A DNA stretch of 64,000 nucleotides from Fimbriimonadaceae bacterium (GTDB taxonomy: Bacteria > Armatimonadota > Fimbriimonadia > Fimbriimonadales > Fimbriimonadaceae), in assembly GCA_019454145.1 (NCBI GenBank), contig CP075366.1, positions 1,095,564-1,159,563 of the forward strand, given 5' to 3'. The notes beneath the pieces were generated by a model, which was given only the letters and a program-made list of their open reading frames with translations, did no database searches and had not been told where the DNA came from. A program made the position numbers and the translations under genes. Of the stretch, positions 6,083 through 13,625 are shown one piece after another. Each line of letters opens with the position of its first letter. Position 1 is the stretch's first letter.

Positions 6083-7498
6083 CTAATCCCCGAGTTCGGG
6101 GCCTTGGTACGAAGCTGGGTCTGGTTCAGCGATAGCTTTCTGACCGAGTTCGGCCTTAGCATCATCCAAAAGCGCTTTGTTGAACTTAGCCACTCGGCGA
6201 GCACCCGCGTAACGTTTGTTGTAGTAATCCTTACTCAAAGAATCAATCCGCACGCTTCCTCCGCCGCTACTGGCATGGATGAACTTGTTATCGCCGATGT
6301 AGATGCCAACGTGGCTCACGCGGCTTCCGCGGGTGATAAAGAACACCAAATCGCCAGCAATGAGCTTGCTACGTGATGGCACCTTTTCACCGTACTGCGA
6401 CATAGCAAGTGAAGTGCGCGGGAGTTTGACCCCGTGCTTTGCGAAGACGAACGTGACAAAACCAGAGCAATCGAAACCTGAACGGCTTGTTCCGCCCCAT
6501 GAATAACGAATCCCCATCTGATCCTTAGCGGTAGAGATCAGGCTATCTACACCTTTGCTTGCGGCTTTTGGTTCTGCCTTAGCAACTACTGGATCTTTAG
6601 CATCTGGAGAAGTTCGAGCGGCAAAGTCTCCGTGAACCCAGCCAATGGTTCCACCAGCAAACTTAACTTTGTACCAGCCATCTTTTTGGGCCAGTACGTC
6701 GGCTACCCGGCCTTTGGTGACTTGGACGATCCGCGCTGAACTCGTTTTGGGTTCCTTGCGGATGTTGACGTCGTTGCCGGTGATTTCAATCTTGAGTGGC
6801 ATTGCTGAACCAGTATTTTGAGGCTCCGCTGGAGCTTCTTCCTTGGGTTCTTCAATGTTGGTAATGGTGATAGTGTTAGAACCAGCCGCCGGGGTTTCTG
6901 GAAGCTCAGCGACCTTAGTTTCCGGCTTAGATTCTGGTTTGACTTCTGGCTTTTTAGCCGCCACCGGCATAGTCTTTACCGTTTTGGTACTGATCGAAAC
7001 CATGTCGTTTCGAACCCAGCCGATGGTTCCACCGGAAAACTGAATCTTGACCCAGCCGTTTTTAGCTTCAAGAACTTCGGCAGTTCGTCCCTTTGCAACC
7101 TGAACAACTTGGTCAAAGTTGGTGCCTGGGCCACTCCGCACGTTCACATCTGTTTTGGTAATCGTTGCGATCTTAGTGGTTTTAGTGTTGGTATGAGCGG
7201 CCGGCTTCGCTGCTGGCTTACTTGCTTCTTTCTTGGCTGGCACCTTAACTTTTGCGCCAACTTTCAGTTTGTTCCAATCGAGACTTGGATTTAAATCGTG
7301 CAGTTCTTTAACTGTAATCCCGTATTTTCGGGCGATACTCCAATCGTTATCTCCAGCCACGACGGTGTGGGTGGTGGTCTTCGCTTGAGCCGAGACGACG
7401 ATGTTAGTGAGTGTAACAATAGTAGTATTTGCTTGTGCGGCGCCGCTGCCTAAAGTGACAGCAAGAGCCAGGGCGAGAATGTGTTGAATCTTCCGCAA
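6083..7498 (-). CDS. Secreted NlpC/P60 peptidoglycan endopeptidase with LysM and two SH3 domains
   Basis: From the TTG at 7498 this gives 471 residues. That start is chosen because AAGGAGG lies just upstream and the N-terminus becomes a clean signal peptide (about residues 1-23). A longer frame begins at 7531 but lacks this. Domains in order: LysM (about 43-87), SH3b (112-168), a Pro/Glu-rich linker, SH3b (239-293) and NlpC/P60 (about 316-430). Catalytic Cys344 is in DCSGF, His396 in SHVGIYIG and the third polar residue is His408 in FIHAS. It should cleave the gamma-D-Glu-diamino-acid bond of stem peptides. It diverges from a glycosyltransferase cluster. The 5' leader contains CTAGCAA/TTGCTAG arms and may be a structured regulatory RNA. 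Confidence 0.92.
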   Translation of the reverse strand: MRKIQHILALALAVTLGSGAAQANTTIVTLTNIVVSAQAKTTTHTVVAGDNDWSIARKYGITVKELHDLNPSLDWNKLKVGAKVKVPAKKEASKPAAKPAAHTNTKTTKIATITKTDVNVRSGPGTNFDQVVQVAKGRTAEVLEAKNGWVKIQFSGGTIGWVRNDMVSISTKTVKTMPVAAKKPEVKPESKPETKVAELPETPAAGSNTITITNIEEPKEEAPAEPQNTGSAMPLKIEITGNDVNIRKEPKTSSARIVQVTKGRVADVLAQKDGWYKVKFAGGTIGWVHGDFAARTSPDAKDPVVAKAEPKAASKGVDSLISTAKDQMGIRYSWGGTSRSGFDCSGFVTFVFAKHGVKLPRTSLAMSQYGEKVPSRSKLIAGDLVFFITRGSRVSHVGIYIGDNKFIHASSGGGSVRIDSLSKDYYNKRYAGARRVAKFNKALLDDAKAELGQKAIAEPDPASYQGPELGD

Positions 7499-7524
7499 AT
7501 GTTCCTCCTTTGTTTGTTCGCTAC

Positions 7525-7544
7525 CTAGCAAAAACGCTTGCTAG
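7525..7544 (-). promoter_or_regulatory. Leader hairpin upstream of the NlpC/P60 gene
   Basis: Seven-base arms CTAGCAA/TTGCTAG with a six-base loop lie about 25 bases before the TTG start. The 194 bp between the divergent starts is otherwise gene-free. LysM/SH3/NlpC genes are classic c-di-AMP riboswitch clients in other phyla, but I could not convincingly fit the ydaO core here. Confidence 0.3.
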
Positions 7545-7692
7545 AGCAGGTCAGCAACCTTTCCGTTATACCGCCTTAACCCCAAAACCTACAGAAATCC
7601 CAGGGAACCGTAGGCCAATCGAAGCAGTCTAACTACCCGTCCAGACGGAGCCAACCACCAGAAGTTCGCTAAAAGGTACGATTTTTTTCCGC

Positions 7693-8568
7693 ATGGTTAG
7701 CATAGTCATTGTGAACTGGAATACGAAGGAAAAGCTACGTGCGTGCCTCAGTTCCTTAAACCTGCAGACCGTTCCTCACCAAGTCATAGTTGTTGATAAC
7801 GATTCCAGTGATGGAATCGCAGAAATGGTGAAAAACGATTTCCCCAATGTAGAACTTTGCGCCGAAAACCGCAACCATGGCTATGCTCACGGCAACAATA
7901 TCGGGTTCTCCCGTACTACTTCCGAATTTATTCTTACACTCAACCCCGATACAGAACTTCCGCCCGATAACCTACACAAAGCGGTTCAAATTCTGAGCCA
8001 GCATCCTGATTGCGGAGCCCTCAGCGTCAAATTTATCGGCCCAGAAGGCGAAACCCAATCTTCCGTTCGCGGATTTCCGAGCATCGCCGGAATATTCGGT
8101 CAGCTTACGGGGCTAGACAAGATTTGGCCAAATTCGGAATATGGAAGTTACTCTCAGCGCAATTTCGATTACGAAAAATCTCAGATCGCCGATCAACCAA
8201 TGGGAACCTACATTTTGTTTCGGAGATCGGCATTGGCAAAATTCTGTGACCCTACTTCCGCGTTTGACGAACAGTTTCCGATCTACTTTAACGAAGTTGA
8301 CCTGCTTTATAGGATGAAGCAGGCAGGATTCAAATGCTGGTACGAATCGTCCCTGCAAATTTTTCATCACCACGGTTCCAGCACCAAACTGGTGAGAAAA
8401 AGTATGATTTGGGAATCACATCTCAGCTTGGTGCGTTATTTGAGGAAGCATCTTGTTGGCCCAGAGCGGTTGGCACTCCCCGCCATTTATTTGGCAAGTG
8501 TCGCAGCCGCATTCATTCGGGCAAAAGGCTATCATGGCGGATTTCAACCTGAGCATCACAATCTGTAG
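7693..8568 (+). CDS. Glycosyltransferase family 2
   Basis: A 291-residue GT-A fold protein. The N-terminus has IVIVNWNTKEKLRACL, the nucleotide-binding strand ends in VVDNDSSDG, and the metal-binding region is LNPDTELP. The C-terminal half matches the rhamnosyltransferase-like GT2 group (WbbL type), with QPMGTYILFRRSAL and FNEVDLLYRMK. It would transfer a sugar from an NDP-sugar to a glycan or lipid-linked acceptor at the inner membrane face. The downstream GT2 gene overlaps it by 35 bases, and an O-antigen-ligase-like gene follows, so these three form a surface polysaccharide operon. Confidence 0.9.
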   Translation: MVSIVIVNWNTKEKLRACLSSLNLQTVPHQVIVVDNDSSDGIAEMVKNDFPNVELCAENRNHGYAHGNNIGFSRTTSEFILTLNPDTELPPDNLHKAVQILSQHPDCGALSVKFIGPEGETQSSVRGFPSIAGIFGQLTGLDKIWPNSEYGSYSQRNFDYEKSQIADQPMGTYILFRRSALAKFCDPTSAFDEQFPIYFNEVDLLYRMKQAGFKCWYESSLQIFHHHGSSTKLVRKSMIWESHLSLVRYLRKHLVGPERLALPAIYLASVAAAFIRAKGYHGGFQPEHHNL

Positions 8569-9433
8569 TTGGAACACTATAGATGACACTCGGGCTTGCT
8601 TGCAGAGCTTGAGAGAAGCCAAAGATGAAGCCAATTTTGAGGTGATCGTCGTCGATAACAATTCGGAGGACGGATCGCCGGAAATGATCGCGACCGAGTT
8701 TCCCGAATTCACCTTACTCGCCCAGTCAAAGAACCTCGGATTCACTGGTGGGCATAACCTCGCTCTTCAACACGCCAAAGGAACCCTCAAAGCACTGCTT
8801 AACAGTGATACGGTAGTTCATCCCGGCGCAATCAAAGCCATCGTTGAATTCATGGAATCGAATCCAGATGCTGGAATCGTCGGGCCAAAACTGCTCAATC
8901 CAGACGGATCGCTTCAATACTCATGCCGCAAGTTTCCGAATCCGGTTGCGGCCGCATTTCGGAACACAATCCTCGGGCGACTCTTCCCTAACAATAAGTT
9001 CACGCGCGATTACCTCATGCAAGATTGGACTCACGACGGCCCCCGCGAAGTGGACTGGGTCAGCGGCGCAGCGCTATTCATCCGAGGTGACTGCCTTGAA
9101 AAAATTGGTCTATTAGACGACACGCTTTTTATGTTCTGCGAAGACGTTGATTGGTGCAAGCGAGCCTGGCAAGCGGGATACAAGGTCAAATACTTCCCTC
9201 AAGCTGTGATCACCCACGCGATAGGAAGAAGTACCGATAAGGCTCCTAACCGCATGATCGCGCGGTTTCACCGATCAATGTTTCGGTATTACAAAAAGCA
9301 CAATGCTAAAGAATCCCCGGTGATTGCTCGACCGTTTTTGCTCGCTTTTGCCGCAACTGCTCTTAGCTTGCGGGCCGGTGCTTTTCTGGCAAAGAACCAA
9401 GTAGATAAAATCAAGCGACGATTTTCCAAATGA
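8534..9433 (+). CDS. Glycosyltransferase family 2 (second copy)
   Basis: The start at 8534 is chosen because AAAAGG lies seven bases upstream and the conserved ITICSWNT strand begins right after it; an in-frame extension to 8453 only reads the upstream gene in another frame. The 299-residue protein carries VVDNNSEDGS, LLNSDTVV and the C-terminal FCEDVDWCKRAWQAGY motif of WbbL-type GT2 enzymes. It is a paralogue of the preceding gene, and the two probably add successive sugars to the same glycan. The stop overlaps the next gene by ATGA. Confidence 0.9.
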   Translation: MADFNLSITICSWNTIDDTRACLQSLREAKDEANFEVIVVDNNSEDGSPEMIATEFPEFTLLAQSKNLGFTGGHNLALQHAKGTLKALLNSDTVVHPGAIKAIVEFMESNPDAGIVGPKLLNPDGSLQYSCRKFPNPVAAAFRNTILGRLFPNNKFTRDYLMQDWTHDGPREVDWVSGAALFIRGDCLEKIGLLDDTLFMFCEDVDWCKRAWQAGYKVKYFPQAVITHAIGRSTDKAPNRMIARFHRSMFRYYKKHNAKESPVIARPFLLAFAATALSLRAGAFLAKNQVDKIKRRFSK

Positions 9434-11556
9434 ATCAAGAATCCAACCGATTTTCGCTCGCTCCCGAGTTCATATTGTTGCTAGTTGCATCATTCCTCGC
9501 GCCAATCATTGGCGGTCACGTGAGTATTGATCCGCGACCAATTGATTTAGGAATTTTTGGCGAAGTGTTTGGCGGCGGTGCCCTTCCCTATCTCAGCCGT
9601 TTAATCATTGCCTTATTCGTGCTTGGCGGTTTAGCAATGCTGGCTGTCCGCAACCGCGTGATACAACTCCCGAACGTACGGATTTTGATTCTATTAACCC
9701 TATTTGTTTTATTGCTCGGGCTTTCTATCGCTGGAACCGATTTCAAATACGCGGCCATGCGTGAATGGGTGACTTGGTTTATTTATGGAGGCGCACTATT
9801 CCTCACCATCGGCTCAATTGGTCGTGGAAACCGCCCGCTTATCTTGGCGGCGACTCTTGGATTTGGCATCACGATTGTTGGTCTGCGCGGAATTGAAGAA
9901 TACGTCGCGATTATGGCTAAGGAGCCGACATTCCGAATCTTCGCTGGTTGGACGAACCCAAATGCGGTCGCCAGTGTGTTTGTGGTCGGATATTTACTCC
10001 TTACCGGACTGATGCTCCGAGTGAAATCTTATCAAGCGGTTCTCGCCGGAATTGGTTCTACTATCTGCTTACTCGCCCTTGCATTAACCCAATCAAAAGG
10101 CGGCTATCTCGCAGCGATTGTCGGATTGGTTGTCTTCATTGCTATCCTTCTCTTCAACAAAGTTGGATTCAAAAAAATCGGATTCGCGTTTGTCCCGCTC
10201 GTTGCCGGATTCTTGCTTGCGTTCAGCCTCGGGCAAGCCGCTTCATCCGCTAACAAATTAGCGACTGCATTTGCTCGCGTCACCGAATCTGGAGTTACTG
10301 CTGAACAAAGTGTTGGCTTCCGGCAAAACCTTTGGAAGTCGGCGATTGAACTGGCTAAAACTCACCCGACGGGCACTGGAGTTGGCACTTACCGCCACTA
10401 TTCAACTCAACCGGGATTAACTGAATCAACTGTTTTCGCCCACCAATCTTACTTACAACTTGCCGCCGAAGGCGGATTTCTTACCTTGATCGCATTCTTG
10501 GGCTTAGCCGTTTTTTGGATGAAGTACGCCCTTCGGGGAACGAAGATTCAATCCGCCGAGCATGTTGCCTTTAGAACTGGGGTGTTCGCGGCTGCTATCG
10601 GATTAGCCGCCCACGGAATGACCGAATCCAACCTATCCTTCATCGGTTCCGGGCTGTTGCTATTCATTCTTGTCGGATTGAGCCTGCAACTCAGCACGGA
10701 TGGCACCTCACCTGAGGCAGTGCCGAAGAATCTACGATTTGCTACCATGCTCATTTCATGCGTTGCACCATTGATTGCAATCGCGATTTTTGCCGCTTCG
10801 GAAGCACAAAAAGCAAACCTGATGACCGCCGTCGCGCGGCGCGATCAAGCTGATGTTGCGAGTGCGATTGAATCTCTTAAAGCCGGAAGTTACGGCGACC
10901 CAGACGCCGCATACATGGTGGCAATGTATGGAGCGACTTCGATGGAAAGTCGGGCCGCCGAACTCGAAAAAGTTGCCGCAGAAGTTCCAAGCCCACGCGT
11001 TTTAAGAGCCACGGCAAGGGCATTCGCCGAGATTGATCAAGTCTCCAAAGCGATTTTGATCAACGACCGTGTATTCAACATTGACCCAAACAACCTAAAG
11101 GCATACGCCCTCAAGATGGATTTGGCGATTCAATCCGGCGATACCGAGACTGCTAAAGCGGCGGCAAATAAGTTAATCGAAATCGAATCCTCTCCTTCTT
11201 ATCAAGTTCGGGCAATTCCCGAAGCAATTCCAACGGAAACATTTAAAGCCCGCAGTTTCTTAGCAGGATTAGAAACTGACCCGGCAAAGAAGGCAGAGAT
11301 ACTCTTCCCCGCTATCGAAGGCCTTGCAAAGTACATGGAAATCACCGCGCCGATGGTGAAGCGCATGACAGAAGCCGGAGCCCCGGATTATGCGGGAGAA
11401 ACAGTGAATGATGTACAAGAAAACCTGGCTCTTGGGCGAAGATTAACTAAGGAATTTCTGGAACTCTACGGCCCTTCTAGCCCGCTAGCAGGATCAGAAC
11501 CCGAATCCCTGGTCAAAGTCAAATCTATATCCAAGGCCTTTGAATCGGATTTCTGA
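9430..11556 (+). CDS. O-antigen ligase/Wzy-like membrane protein with TPR-like tail
   Basis: A 708-residue protein with about twelve hydrophobic segments over residues 10-460, including the Wzy_C/WaaL-type loop (TGVGTYRHYST and FAHQSYLQLAAEGG) where catalytic Arg and His normally sit. Residues about 460-700 form a soluble helical region resembling TPR repeats (VFNIDPNNLKAYALKMDLAI). Family members ligate or polymerise lipid-linked glycans at the outer face of the inner membrane. The gene follows two glycosyltransferases with a 4-nt overlap. Its 3' end overlaps the convergent PBP2 gene by 91 bp. Confidence 0.85.
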   Translation: MNQESNRFSLAPEFILLLVASFLAPIIGGHVSIDPRPIDLGIFGEVFGGGALPYLSRLIIALFVLGGLAMLAVRNRVIQLPNVRILILLTLFVLLLGLSIAGTDFKYAAMREWVTWFIYGGALFLTIGSIGRGNRPLILAATLGFGITIVGLRGIEEYVAIMAKEPTFRIFAGWTNPNAVASVFVVGYLLLTGLMLRVKSYQAVLAGIGSTICLLALALTQSKGGYLAAIVGLVVFIAILLFNKVGFKKIGFAFVPLVAGFLLAFSLGQAASSANKLATAFARVTESGVTAEQSVGFRQNLWKSAIELAKTHPTGTGVGTYRHYSTQPGLTESTVFAHQSYLQLAAEGGFLTLIAFLGLAVFWMKYALRGTKIQSAEHVAFRTGVFAAAIGLAAHGMTESNLSFIGSGLLLFILVGLSLQLSTDGTSPEAVPKNLRFATMLISCVAPLIAIAIFAASEAQKANLMTAVARRDQADVASAIESLKAGSYGDPDAAYMVAMYGATSMESRAAELEKVAAEVPSPRVLRATARAFAEIDQVSKAILINDRVFNIDPNNLKAYALKMDLAIQSGDTETAKAAANKLIEIESSPSYQVRAIPEAIPTETFKARSFLAGLETDPAKKAEILFPAIEGLAKYMEITAPMVKRMTEAGAPDYAGETVNDVQENLALGRRLTKEFLELYGPSSPLAGSEPESLVKVKSISKAFESDF

Positions 11557-13325
11557 GTTGGCTTGACCAAATAAGCTTCGATCACCTTCTTAGCAATGGG
11601 CGCCGCAACCGAGCCGCCGTGCCCAGCGTTTTCGACAAGCACAGCAAAAGCAATCTTAGGATTTGTTGCAGGTGCGTAACCAACAAACCAGGCGTGGGTT
11701 TTGCGCCCGCTTGAATTTTCCGCACTTCCCGTTTTTCCGCAGACTGGCACTTCAGGAATCTGTACGGCCCGCGCAGTACCGGAGGTGACAACGTTTCTCA
11801 TCGCGCCTTTCAGAGAAAGCCAAAACGATTGATCTGCATCAAACCGGTGAAGTTCTTTCCGTTCAACTTTCTGAAGCACCGCCCCTTCGCCCGGAGGCAT
11901 GATGCCACGCACTAAATGCGGCTGATAGTTGACACCTTCGTTTGCGACCAGGCAAGCGAGGAGCGCCATCTGTAGTGGAGTAACCAGCAAGTCACCTTGA
12001 CCAATACCAATATTATTCGTATCACCCAGCGACCAAGGGCGTTTGTGAGTTTCTTTAACATACTCGTCGCTCGGAACAAGCCCTTTGAGTTCACCGGGTA
12101 CGTCTATGCCACTTTGCACACCAAAACCAATACTCGAAGCAGTCGCCCGCAACTGGTCTTCGCCAACCCGTTGAGCCAGTTTTCCAAAGTAGCTGTTACA
12201 GCTTTTGGTAAAAGCCATCGTAAAGCCGTAAGTCGCCGCAGGGTGGTTTTCGCACCGCACACGTCGGTTACCAACCGTGAGATAGCCTGGACAACTCACA
12301 GCATCATGTGTGCTGAACTTGCCTGCCTGATATGCCGCCATCGCGGTGACAATTTTCCATGTGGAACCAGGTGGATAGCGACCGGCGATTGGCCGCTTGA
12401 GAAGCGGAATATTTTTGTTTTGGTAGATGGAATCGGCTTCCGATTCTGTCAGGCCACCATTGAATATGTCCAAGCTATAACCTGGAGTTGAGGCCATACA
12501 AAGCACTTCGCCTGTATTCGGGTCAAGAGCAACAACGGCTCCTTTCTGCCCCGCCAAAGCCTCCATTGCTACTGCTTGCACTTTGGAATCCAATCCCAAA
12601 ATAAGAGTGTCTCCCGGTCGTGGAGACTCGGACATCATTGCCCGGAGTGGGCGCTTGCGTGTATCAACTGTGTAGGTGGTTGTGCCCGGAACCCCGCGCA
12701 ATTTGTCGTCATACATTCGCTCAAGTCCATCACGCCCCACATACGGTGGAATGTACTCCTCGCCTTTATCCTTGAGTTCTTTTTCAATAGATTCATTAGG
12801 AACCCAAACCCAACCTAATGCCTGCGGAGCCAAAGTTGGCTGTGGATAAGACCGCATCGGCAAAGTTTGAACCCCTATCCCCGGAAACTCATCCGATGCC
12901 TCGGCAATCTTGGTTCCTTGCTGAATCGTTGCACCAACAAAAATAGGAACTGGCAGACTCTGCTTACTCCATTGCTGACGCATGAGCCATTCCAGCTTTG
13001 CTCGAGTCGTGCCTAAGATTTTGGCAAGTCGGTCAAGCTCTTCCGGATGCTTTGAGGCAATTCCTGGCTTTGCTGTAATAACGACTTGAGGTTTTACATC
13101 CGCTAGCAATACGTTGTTTCGGTCGTAAATTTTTCCACGCGGGGCAAGCGAATGATCAAGGATCAGTCCGGTCATCTTGGCTCGCTCTTTGAGTGCATCC
13201 GCCTGCACGATTTGCAGAAGCCAAAGTTGAGTAACTGAAATTCCAAAGAATATTAATAAGATGATCGGCACAACCAAATGCCGTATGGTTACAGGATTTT
13301 CTTCGGGGGAATGGATTGCCGACAT
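11466..13325 (-). CDS. mrdA: Penicillin-binding protein 2 (class B transpeptidase)
   Basis: A 619-residue protein with one N-terminal membrane helix (about 15-40), a PBP dimerisation/pedestal domain (about 50-230) and a transpeptidase domain. The catalytic motifs are STWK (Ser321 to Lys324), SCN (375-377) and KTG (531-533). It cross-links peptidoglycan for elongation together with RodA. Length and motif order fit the elongasome PBP2 rather than FtsI, because the pedestal region and the SCNSYF context match MrdA; this is a family-level judgement. It lies at the end of a minus-strand series that starts with an ECF sigma factor. The last 30 codons overlap the opposite-strand ligase-like gene. 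Confidence 0.88.
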   Translation of the reverse strand: MSAIHSPEENPVTIRHLVVPIILLIFFGISVTQLWLLQIVQADALKERAKMTGLILDHSLAPRGKIYDRNNVLLADVKPQVVITAKPGIASKHPEELDRLAKILGTTRAKLEWLMRQQWSKQSLPVPIFVGATIQQGTKIAEASDEFPGIGVQTLPMRSYPQPTLAPQALGWVWVPNESIEKELKDKGEEYIPPYVGRDGLERMYDDKLRGVPGTTTYTVDTRKRPLRAMMSESPRPGDTLILGLDSKVQAVAMEALAGQKGAVVALDPNTGEVLCMASTPGYSLDIFNGGLTESEADSIYQNKNIPLLKRPIAGRYPPGSTWKIVTAMAAYQAGKFSTHDAVSCPGYLTVGNRRVRCENHPAATYGFTMAFTKSCNSYFGKLAQRVGEDQLRATASSIGFGVQSGIDVPGELKGLVPSDEYVKETHKRPWSLGDTNNIGIGQGDLLVTPLQMALLACLVANEGVNYQPHLVRGIMPPGEGAVLQKVERKELHRFDADQSFWLSLKGAMRNVVTSGTARAVQIPEVPVCGKTGSAENSSGRKTHAWFVGYAPATNPKIAFAVLVENAGHGGSVAAPIAKKVIEAYLVKPTQKSDSKALDIDLTLTRDSGSDPASGLEGP

Positions 13326-13343
13326 TAGCTCAACACTTCTTCC

Positions 13344-13625
13344 TTACTGAGACCAACCTTCAAATCGGTCTTCACGGCTATGGAATTCCCGCGAAATCTT
13401 TCGTTTGACTCGTTTGCCGAATTTCTTCAACTCTGCAAAAACCTGCATTCCAGTCTTCGATCCAATTTGGCGCGATGGATGGCTTACGATCCGCTCAGGC
13501 GGATTAACGATTTGCATCAAAAAGAGTTGCGCTATACAAAAAGAAAAGAAGAGAGCGAGAAAGATTGGCAAGATGAGAGGCCGCTTTGAAATCCGTTCTT
13601 TGGTTCCAACTTCCTGCTCTTGCAT
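13344..13625 (-). CDS. Small bitopic membrane protein between PBP1A and PBP2
   Basis: A 93-residue protein: charged N-terminus (1-16), one membrane helix (about 17-39, LILPIFLALFFSFCIAQLFL) and a basic tail with KRVKRKISREF. The ATG at 13625 is preceded by GGAGGAACGAT, one of the better Shine-Dalgarno matches in the window. It lies inside the 3' end of the PBP1A gene in another frame (122 bp overlap). The helix resembles the membrane anchor of the neighbouring PBP2. Topology and position suggest a cell-wall synthesis accessory protein like the small bitopic FtsL- or MreD-neighbour types, but no homology is established. Confidence 0.65.
   Translation of the reverse strand: MQEQEVGTKERISKRPLILPIFLALFFSFCIAQLFLMQIVNPPERIVSHPSRQIGSKTGMQVFAELKKFGKRVKRKISREFHSREDRFEGWSQ

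Noticed and set aside
7499-7692. ydaO-type c-di-AMP riboswitch
   Set aside because: A GGGGTTAAGG resembling the core GGGGTGAA is present, but the other conserved blocks could not be placed; kept only as a possible structured leader.
8453-8533. N-terminal extension of the second glycosyltransferase
   Set aside because: It overlaps the first glycosyltransferase gene in another frame; the ATG at 8534 has AAAAGG and starts the conserved strand.
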